From Microbotryum silenes-acaulis (Eukaryota; Basidiomycota; Microbotryomycetes; Microbotryales; Microbotryaceae): a stretch of 15,593 nucleotides of DNA. This document shows positions 1-7,139 of the stretch, in pieces. A program made the position numbers and the translations under genes. The DNA lies in the NCBI GenBank assembly GCA_003665825.1, contig QPFY01000083.1, positions 1-15,593 on the forward strand, read 5' to 3'. Under the pieces are notes generated by a model, which was given only the letters and a program-made list of their open reading frames with translations, searched no databases and had not been told where the DNA came from. Within the stretch, counting starts at the first letter, position 1. The number at the start of each line of letters is the position of its first letter.

Positions 1-423
1 CCGCCGTTCTTGGTCATCGAAGCGTCAGACTCGGGTGGCGGATTCCACACTGATGCCGAATACCTCGCCTTGTCGCACGCTGGTAAGGAAGCGATTTACC
101 TTACGCAACTCCTCTCCGAGCTCCACGTTCGCCCGATCGATGCAGCTCACATCTTCACCGACAACGAGGCCGCGGCCGCCGTCGCTCACGACCCCGTTCG
201 CACCTCCGGCACTCGACACATACGCCTCCGCGAGCATTTTGTCCGCGACATGGTCAACCGAGGCGATATCTCCCTCTCACACGTTGGCACAGCGGACATG
301 GTTGCGGACCTATTCACCAAAGCGCTGGGTCCCAAGATTTTTGGTATACATTGCTATGCTCTAGGCCTCCGGACGCGGCACCCACGGCTCAAGTCTACTC
401 GCGTTCGCGTGGGGGGGGTGTGA
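1..423 (+). pseudogene. Copia pol fragment, RNase H domain (element A)
   Basis: This is the C-terminal RNase H of a copia Pol, which degrades the RNA strand of the RNA/DNA hybrid during reverse transcription. Visible motifs are [17 protein letters not shown] (third catalytic-type Asp) and [13 protein letters not shown], as in the same domain of element C. Compared with B and C there are single-base losses near positions 8, 49 and 397. The last one changes the C-terminal frame, so that the TGA at 421-423 ends the ORF two bases into the LTR instead of about 37 bases in. The 5' part of pol is outside the window. It is a broken copy and probably not functional. Confidence 0.85.
410..418 (+). other. 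Polypurine tract of element A
   Basis: A run of eight G sits directly before the TGTGAGG start of the 3' LTR. This is the expected place for the plus-strand primer. The same run is present in B (6419-6426) and C (7140-7147). Confidence 0.75.
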
Positions 424-444
424 GGAATCCACTCCGCTCGGGTC

Positions 445-561
445 AGGACTTAGGCGCGCGGAGCGAGCCGGGCGCATCGGCCCAGGACTTAGGCGCGCGG
501 AGCGAGCCGGGCGCATCGGCCCAGGACTTAGGCGCGCGCAGCGAGCCTGGCACATTGGCTC
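445..561 (+). repeat. 39-bp tandem repeat inside the LTR, 3 units
   Basis: The units are 445-483, 484-522 and 523-561. The first two are identical and the third has diverged by several substitutions. Each starts AGGACTTAGGCGCGCG. The same array is present in the LTRs of B and C; D has a shorter or altered array. It lies in the likely U3 or R region, so it could hold promoter elements, but no known factor site is recognised. Confidence 0.9.
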
Positions 562-621
562 AGCCCCGAGGCTCGCTGGCTGAGGACTTGGGGCGCGCGG
601 CTCCCTTACTGTTAGATTCCT

Positions 622-746
622 ATTCATCACTCTTGGCTATAACTACATCGCTGACGTAGTAGAGTTGATCGAATAGGTATGTTGAAATGATATTGATCAC
701 TCTTGGCTATAACTACATCGCTGACGTAGTAGAGTTGATCGAATAG
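622..746 (+). repeat. 70-bp tandem duplication at the LTR 3' end
   Basis: Unit 1 is 622-691. Unit 2 (692-746) is the same sequence cut off after GAATAG. The duplicated block contains GCTATAACTAC and an imperfect hairpin (CTACATC / GACGTAG). The linker joining the units begins GGTATGTTGAAAT. The same duplication occurs in every LTR of this family in the window: 1750-1874, 6631-6754, 6812-6934 (-), 11706-11830 (-) and 12904-13028 (-). Confidence 0.92.
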
Positions 747-1549
747 CAAGGACGCCCTCGACGATGGAGAGATTGACACGTTCGGCACGACCGTTTTGCT
801 GAGGTGTGTAGGGGATAGAATATTGACGACGAATACCCTGGACTTGCAGAACTCCGTGAATGCGTTCGATTGGTACTCCCCGCCGTTGTCGGTGCGAAGG
901 GTTTTTAAACGCTCGTTCGTCTCTAACTCCACTTCGGCGAGCCAAGTCTGGAAGGTCGGGAAGACGTCGCTTTTGTGATCGATCGCGTATGCCCAGAGTT
1001 TGCGAGAGTGGTCGTCAAGAAATGTGACAAGGTAGCGCTTCCCGGTCAAGGACGGAGTGGGGAACGAAAGGACATCGCTGTGCACGAGGCCGAGTCTTCG
1101 GGGGAATGCGACTCAGAGTCGGGAAAAGGAAGACGGTGGCCTTTGGAACCAAGGCAAGCATTGCAAACAAACTCCTCTACGTCTTTGTCACTGTACCCCC
1201 CCAAACCCGTCCAGCAAACCTGCGGCGATCATCTTCTGTATAGAGGATGGGGCAAGATGGCCGAGGCAGCGGTGAAGGGTAAGCAGGGGCACGGTCGACT
1301 CAGAACGCGAGAGAAGGCAAGCTGCTGACACTTGGTGTGGTCCGCGTCCAAAAGGTAGAGACCGTCGTTAACCCTGGTACCGTGAGCAATGGCCTGGCCG
1401 TCCTTGGCGATGTCGATGCCGTCGCTGGTGAAGGCGAGTCGAACGCGGTCGGTGTCGCAGAGGCGAGAGACGGAGAGGAGGTTGACGTGGAGGCCCGGCG
1501 TGTGCAGAACGCCACGCAGCGTGATCGGATGTCCGGTCTTGGCAACGAA
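747..1549 (-). pseudogene. Fragment E: decayed copia pol piece (integrase back to protease region)
   Basis: An antisense copy of pol that aligns with C at about 9604-10422. On the minus strand it runs from after the protease ([19 protein letters not shown]), through the GAG-pre-integrase region, to the integrase core ([18 protein letters not shown]). Frame-breaking differences from C include an internal loss near 753 and small losses near 835, 1096, 1198 and 1315. It also has base substitutions, unlike B, so it is an older copy. It is bounded on the left by the A LTR and on the right by the B LTR. It is most simply the distal part of element D (see findings). It cannot be translated as one protein. 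Confidence 0.85.
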
Positions 1550-1874
1550 TGTGAGGAATCCACTCTCCGCTCGGTCAGGACTTAGGCGCGCGGAGCGAGC
1601 CGGGCGCATCGGAGGACTTAGGCGCGCGGAGCGAGCCGGGCGCATCGGCCCAGGACTTAGGCGCGCGCAGCGAGCCTGGCACATTGGCTCAGCCCGAGGC
1701 TCGCTGGCTGAGGACTTGGGGCGCGCGGCTCCCTTACTGTTAGATTCCTATTCATCACTCTTGGCTATAACTACATCGCTGACGTAGTAGAGTTGATCGA
1801 ATAGGTATGTTGAAATGATATTCATCACTCTTGGCTATAACTACATCGCTGACGTAGTAGAGTTGATCGAATAG
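1550..1874 (+). repeat. 5' LTR of element B
   Basis: Starts TGTGAGGAATCC directly after antisense pol (E) and ends GAATAG just before the PBS. It has three 39-bp units, the first shortened by three bases at its end, and the 70-bp block plus partial copy (1750-1819, 1820-1874). A few single-base losses relative to the 3' LTR are visible, for example in the G and C runs near 1574 and 1692. LTRs of this type contain the promoter and the transcript 5' end, but no start site can be placed from sequence alone. Confidence 0.9.
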
Positions 1875-1890
1875 GTTATAAGCCCACGAG
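1875..1890 (+). other. Primer-binding site of element B (half-tRNA type)
   Basis: GTTATAAGCCCACGAG directly follows the LTR. It is not complementary to a tRNA 3' end (no TGG start). Its reverse complement reads as the 5' side of a tRNA anticodon arm: stem GTGGG, loop CTTATAA, then C. The match to a generic tRNA continues upstream into the D-loop (TGGTAG). This resembles the Drosophila copia strategy, in which a 5' half-tRNA cut in the anticodon arm is the primer. C (11690-11705) and D (12888-12903) have the same site. The tRNA identity is unresolved: Ile with UAU is the direct reading of the loop, and initiator Met would need one mismatch. Confidence 0.65.
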
Positions 1891-1967
1891 CTACCAGCCC
1901 CGCCGCTTGAAATTTTTCCCTCGAGCCCAGCCACTCGAGCCGCCCCAGCCCATCGCACCATCGCAGC

Positions 1968-2955
1968 ATGGACAGCTCCCCGCCCCCCTTCGCCCCCCAG
2001 GGACATCAGCTCCCCTGACCCTTCGATCAGCGTGCAAATCGCCACGCTACAGGCACAGCTTGCCGCTCTACAGGCCTCACAGCCCCCTGCCGCCGCCGCC
2101 GCCTCCCCGCCCGTCACTGCCACGCAGGCAAACACCGCCACCGCATCAAAAGTCGTGTTCCCCAAGCACGCTCGCCTTGACGGCCCTAAGTCGTTTACAA
2201 ACTGGTTACGTCAACTCCGTCTCGCGCTTCCAAATCAAGCCCGTGGTTACGTTCTTGACGGTGTCATTCCCCCGACGTGGACGGCCGACCAGCTTGCCGC
2301 CCGTGACGACGCCGCGCGTGAAATCATCGTTGGCTCGATCGACTCAGCCGACGTCTCAGCCACCCTCGACACCATCCCCAGCGACGACCTGTCGGCACCA
2401 CGCATCTTCGCCGCACTCAAGGCTCGTTTCGCACCGGACGACGCCACTCGTACCCTCGAGTTGTTCGCCCGCCTTTGGGACTTCAGGAAGATGCCTGCCT
2501 CCGTCGAGGCGTACGACACGTGGCTCCGTGAATACATGTCGATCGCGCAGGAAATCCGCGACGCCAAAACCTCGCTCAACGACGTGCTCGCCACGTGCTC
2601 GCCATGGTCCCACCCTGCCTCGACAGCTTCCGACTCACGTTCACGGACGAGCAGCGCAACCAACGCGACCTCCCGGAACTCACGACGCTGACGGATCGCA
2701 TTCGCATCCAGCTTCGCTCGGCGGGACTCTCGTCATCGCACTCGGCCATGCTCGCCACCGCCTCCCCTTGTCCCGCCTGCCGCGCCCCCGGCCACCGTCT
2801 GCGCGACTGCACCTCACGGGCGACACACCCGCCCGCCGGCCCCTGCCGCCGCTGCCACAAGAAAGGTCACTGGGCCCTCGACTGCAAGCACCGGGGCGAA
2901 CAGAAACACACACCGGCGACGACAACCAGGACGACACGTCTCTCCCCGCCGCTCA
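1968..2955 (+). pseudogene. gag of element B (frameshifted)
   Basis: Encodes the capsid/nucleocapsid protein that packages the element RNA. The ATG is 1968-1970, about 77 bases after the PBS, as in C. Three frameshifts break it. Two bases are lost in the C/G run near 1985, which leads to an early TGA. Four bases are lost near 2592 between two copies of ACGTGCTCGCC. Two bases (CA) are gained near 2910. The conserved capsid-like core ([13 protein letters not shown] to [11 protein letters not shown]) is readable in the frame open from 2032 to 2691. Both zinc knuckles ([28 protein letters not shown]) are readable from about 2768 in a second frame. Non-functional as written. Confidence 0.85.
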
Positions 2956-5900
2956 ACAGCCTAACATCGGCTATTTCGCCTCCTGCCTGTTCGCTCGCCG
3001 GCAACTCCCGACTGACGCCTTTGTAGTCGACTCGGGCGCCACGGCACACATGGTCGCCGATCGCTCTCTATTCACGGCTTATCGCCAGACGGCGCACACC
3101 AAGATCGGCGGCATCGCCGGCGGTATCACGGCCATTGGTATGGGGGACGTAGCGTTCGTTGCCAAGACCGGACATCCGATCACGCTGCGTGGCGTTCTGC
3201 ACACGCCGGGCCTCCACGTCAACCTCCTCTCTGTTTCTCGCCTCTGCGACACCGACCGCGTTCGACTCGCCTTCACCAGCGACGGCATCGACATCGCCAA
3301 GGACGGCCAGGCCATTGCTCACGGTACCAGGGTTAACGACGGTCTCTACCTTTTGGACGCGGATCACACCAAGTGTCAGCAGCTTGCCCTTCTCTCGCGT
3401 TCTGAGTCTACCGTGCCCTGCTTACCCTTCACCGCTGCCTCGGCCATCTTGCCCCATCCTCTATACAGAAGATGATCGCCGCAGGTTTGCTGGACGGGTT
3501 TGGGGCCGGGTACAGTGACAAAGACGTAGAGGAGTTTGTTTGCAATGCTTGCCTTGGTTCCAAAGGCCACCGTCTTCCTTTTCCCGACTCTGAGTCGCAT
3601 TCCCCGAGAGACTCGGCCTCGTGCACAGCGATGTCCTTTCGTTCCCCACTCCGTCCTTGACCGGGAAGCGCTACCTTGTCACATTTCTTGACGACCACTC
3701 TCGCAAACTCTGGGCATACGCGATCGATCACAAAAGCGACGTCTTCCCGACCTTCCAGACTTGGCTCGCCGAAGTGGAGTTAGAGACGAACGCGCGTTTA
3801 AAAACCCTTCGCACTGACAACGGCGGGGAGTACCGATCGAACGCATTCACGGAGTTCTGCAAGTCCAGGGGCATTCGTCGTCAATACTCTATCCCCTACA
3901 CACCTCAGCAAAACGGTCGTGCCGAACGTGTCAATCTCTCCATTGTCGAGGGCATCCTCGCCCTCCTTGCTGACTCCCATCTGCCGGCCACCTTTTGGGA
4001 TGAAGCGGCTGCGTACTTCGTTTATTGCAAAAACAGGTGCTCACACTCAGCTTTGGCCAAACAGACTCCAGAATCCGTTTGGAACGGCCGACGCACCACC
4101 ACCACCCTCCACCCGTTCGGCTGCGCGGCCTGGCTCACGGTCGCGCCGGACCTTCGCAGCAAGCTCGACCCCAAGGCCGCGCGCGTGATCTTCACCGGTT
4201 ACGACCTCGCCTCCAAGGCTTTCCGTTTCTTCGACCATTATACCAACAAGGTTGTGATTGGCCGAAATGCCACCTTCCTCGACGACGACTTCCCCGGCCT
4301 CCCAATCAACACGCCCGTCGATGTGGACAACACCGAACGCCAGTTCGTCATTCCCGCCGACACGCCCGCCCCGCCGTCAAGACGAGGACCCCACTAGTAA
4401 GGTCGGCGCACATGGACGTCTCATCCTCTCTTGATGATTCTGCCATGAGCGCCGTTGACGTGGCCCCAGGGTACACTGGCGGATCCTTACTTAATTCTAC
4501 AGATATCAGCCCCTCGCCGTCCCCGTCGCTTGTCCCGCTTTCGTCGCCCGCCACGTCCTCGGCCGGAGGACCGTCCCTCGATGACTCGGACGACCCGCTT
4601 GACCTCCTCAACTCCAACACCGCGGTTCGCCTCAACCTGATGGACGTACATCGATCCGACGACGACACCCTGGTGACGCCCGCACCCGCCATTGCCCCCG
4701 CTGAACAGCCCTCCGATGACGACTCCCCTGATGAGATCGATTTCCTCTCTCGCCACCACCGCGCCTTCATCGCCACAGACGACGACGACCCCACCCTCGA
4801 CGCCATCGAGCCCGTCAAGTCGATTACTAGCGATCCTCAGACCTGGCGCGAAGCAATGTCCAGCGACGAGCACGACATCTGGGCTCAGGCTGCCGCCGCC
4901 GAGTTCACCGCCATGCGCGACGACTTCAAGGTGTTCACCATCGAGCCTCGATCCTCCGTACCACCGGGCGCCACTATCGTCACCTCCAAGTTCGTCTGGA
5001 AGACCAAACGCGACGCACGCGGCGAAGTCACGGGGCACAAGGCACGTCTCGTAGCGCAAGGTAACCGACAACGCGACGGCATCGACTTCTCGGAGACTTT
5101 CGCACCCGTCGCCCGGTTCTCCTCCATTCGCTGCCTCCTTGCCCTCGCCGCTGCCAATGGTTACCACGTTCATCAGGCCGACATCGACAAGGCTTACCTC
5201 CACGGCGAGCTCGATCACGATATCTGGATGACGACGCCACGAGGTTTCGACTTCCCAAGTGATAAGATTCTCCGCCTGCGGCGCTCAATCTACGGTCTCA
5301 AGCAGGCCGGTCGCATCTGGAATCGCCACATTGACACATCACTCAGGAGTCTCGGGTACAAGGCAACGGGCACTGATCACTGCATTTACTCTCACATTGA
5401 TGATCAGCAACGGCCCCATTATATCGCCTTGTATGTCGACGATCTCCTCATTGTCAGCCCCGCCCTCGACGAGATCGAACGCGTCATCTCCGGCCTCGAA
5501 CAACGATACGGCGTCAAATCGGCCCCGCGGAATACATCCTCGGCATCCAAATCCGCCGCCTGGACGACGGCTCCATTGCCCTATCCCAGGAACGCTACAT
5601 CATGGACGTGCTCGCCCGGTTTCACTTCGACACCACGACACGCGGCGCTACGGTGCCAATGACGCCCGGCCTCTCGCTCACGGCAGTTCCGGGTCAAGGA
5701 ACGGAGCGCATTCGATCGTGGTACCTACAAGCCATTGGCTCCCTCCTGTACATTTCCCTTGGCACTCGACCCGACATTGCCTTCGCCGTCTCGTACTTGT
5801 CCCGGTTCGCCAACAACCCTGGCCGCCGTCATTGGATTGCCGTCAAACACGTCCTTCGCTACCTTCGCGCCACGTACCGCGATGAGCTACTCTACGCCCG

Positions 5901-6463
5901 CGGTCCAGCCAAAGTTACGGGTGTGGTTGGGTATTCCGATGCGAACTGGGGTGCCTGCGTCGACACGTCCATCTCCACAATGGGCTTCGTCTTTTACTTG
6001 GCCGGCTCCGCCGTCTCTTGGTCATCGAAGCGTCAGACTCGGGTGGCGGATTCCACCACTGATGCCGAATACCTCGCCTTGTCGCACGCTGGTAAGGAAG
6101 CGATTTACCTTACGCAACTCCTCTCCGAGCTCCACGTTCGCCGATCGATGCAGCTCACATCTTCACCGACAACGAGGCCGCGGCCGCCGTCGCTCACGAC
6201 CCCGTTCGCACCTCCGGCACTCGACACATACGCCTCCGCGAGCATTTTGTCCGCGACATGGTCAACCGAGGCGATATCTCCCTCTCACACGTTGGCACAG
6301 CGACATGGTTGCGGACCTATTCACCAAAGCGCTGGGTCCCAAGATTTTTGGTATACATTGCTATGCTCTAGGCCTCCGGACGCGGCACCCACGGCTCAAG
6401 TCTACCTCGCGTTCGCGTGGGGGGGGTGTGAGGAATCCACTCTCCGCTCGGGTCAGGACTTAG
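2956..6463 (+). pseudogene. pol of element B: protease, integrase, RT, RNase H (frameshifted)
   Basis: In the undamaged family this region is continuous with gag. The protease motif [10 protein letters not shown] is near 3027. The integrase core is readable from 3621 (HSDV, TDNGGE, AERVN). The RT has QADIDKAYL near 5180 and YVDDLL near 5430. The RNase H has YSDANWG near 5935 and TDAEYLAL near 6060. Relative to C there are one-base losses in C or G runs near 3418, 3603, 4372, 6141 and 6300, and a four-base loss near 5517. A three-base loss near 4100 keeps frame. All catalytic motifs survive, so the damage is by indels only. The C-terminal frame would end about 37 bases inside the 3' LTR, as in C. 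Confidence 0.88.
6419..6426 (+). other. Polypurine tract of element B
   Basis: Eight G directly before the TGTGAGG of the 3' LTR. This is the expected plus-strand primer site of the retrotransposon. Confidence 0.75.
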
Positions 6464-6754
6464 GCGCGCGGAGCGAGCCGGGCGCATCGGCCCAGGACTT
6501 AGGCGCGCGGAGCGAGCCGGGCGCATCGGCCCAGGACTTAGGCGCGCGCAGCGAGCCTGGCACATTGGCTCAGCCCCGAGGCTCGCTGGCTGAGGACTTG
6601 GGGCGCGCGCTCCCTTACTGTTAGATTCCTATTCATCACTCTTGGCTATAACTACATCGCTGACGTAGTAGAGTTGATCGAATAGGTATGTTGAAATGAT
6701 ATTCATCACTCTTGGCTATAACTACATCGCTGACGTAGTAGAGTTGATCGAATA
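6427..6754 (+). repeat. 3' LTR of element B
   Basis: Starts TGTGAGGAATCC and ends GATCGAATA. It contains three 39-bp units and the 70-bp block plus partial copy (6631-6700, 6701-6754). It differs from the 5' LTR of B by a few one- to three-base indels, for example one G fewer near 6610, with no clear substitutions seen. That would fit either a young insertion or sequence-consensus errors. Confidence 0.9.
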
Positions 6755-6811
6755 TAATGCCAAAAAATTTGAGTCGGGAGTTTAGCCGACCCTAAGTCTA
6801 AAAGTCTTAGC
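6755..6811. other. Orphan spacer between the two head-to-head elements
   Basis: 57 bases, clearly more AT-rich than its surroundings, between the 3' LTRs of B and C. It holds two small inverted repeats (GTCGG / CCGAC and CTAAG / CTTAG) and a run of six A. It does not match the interior of the copia family. No coding assignment can be made. Confidence 0.6.
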
Positions 6812-7139
6812 ATTCGATCAACTCTACTACGTCAGCGATGTAGTTATAGCCAAGAGTGATGAATATCATTTCAACATACCTATTCGATCAACTCTACTAC
6901 GTCAGCGATGTAGTTATAGCCAAGAGTGATGAATAGGAATCTAACAGTAAGGGAGCCGCGCGCCCCAAGTCCTCAGCCAGCGAGCCTCGGGGCTGAGCCA
7001 ATGTGCCAGGCTCGCTGCGCGCGCCTAAGTCCTGGGCCGATGCGCCCGGCTCGCTCCGCGCGCCTAAGTCCTGGGCCGATGCGCCCGGCTCGCTCCGCGC
7101 GCCTAAGTCCTGACCCGAGCGGAGAGTGGATTCCTCACA
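6812..7139 (-). repeat. 3' LTR of element C
   Basis: Read on the minus strand it starts TGTGAGGAATCC after the PPT and ends CGAAT at 6812. The block copies are 6865-6934 (full) and 6812-6864 (partial), and there are three 39-bp units. The last base or two of the block (A, AG) seen in other copies are replaced by spacer sequence. Confidence 0.9.

Larger units (their letters stand above)
1..746 (+). mobile_element. Element A: 3' end of a Ty1/copia LTR retrotransposon
   Basis: Truncated by the window edge. It holds the RNase H end of pol, a polypurine tract and a complete 3' LTR. It is the same family as elements B, C and D: the coding part matches B at about 6010-6426, and the LTR matches closely with a few substitutions and indels. 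Its right edge abuts antisense pol sequence (E), which suggests that A inserted into the integrase region of an older copy. The left target flank is outside the window, so a target-site duplication cannot be tested. Confidence 0.9.
419..746 (+). repeat. 3' LTR of element A
   Basis: Starts TGTGAGGAATCC and ends near GATCGAATA(G). It carries three copies of a 39-bp GC-rich tandem unit (445-561), an overlapping inverted-repeat region (540-584), and a 70-bp block (622-691) followed by a partial second copy (692-746). The boundaries are fixed by comparison with the two LTRs of B and the two of C, and by the PPT on the left. Confidence 0.88.
1550..6754 (+). mobile_element. Element B: full-length but frameshifted Ty1/copia retrotransposon
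   Basis: About 5.2 kb with a 5' LTR (1550-1874), PBS (1875-1890), gag, pol, PPT (6419-6426) and 3' LTR (6427-6754). The domain order protease, integrase, RT, RNase H defines Ty1/copia (Pseudoviridae) rather than Ty3/gypsy. It is nearly identical to C in the opposite orientation. In the regions compared by eye the two differ almost only by short indels. The flanks are acgaa on the left and taatg on the right, so no target-site duplication is seen. Confidence 0.93.

Noticed and set aside
445..561. CRISPR-like array
   Set aside because: The units are directly adjacent with no spacers, and lie inside a eukaryotic LTR.
641..653. GCTATAACTAC as a TATA box
   Set aside because: It occurs in both block copies beside the PBS, has no counterpart in F, and its position near the LTR 3' end does not fit a usual core promoter.
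351..659. Open frames with repeated [13 protein letters not shown] peptides
   Set aside because: They are the 39-bp LTR repeat read as protein (39 is divisible by three). The same frame appears at every LTR and starts inside pol; it is not a gene.
4487..5218. 243-codon antisense ORF, mirrored at 8354-9085
   Set aside because: It is opposite the well-supported RT coding region and shows no motif. GC-rich codon use leaves long antisense frames open.
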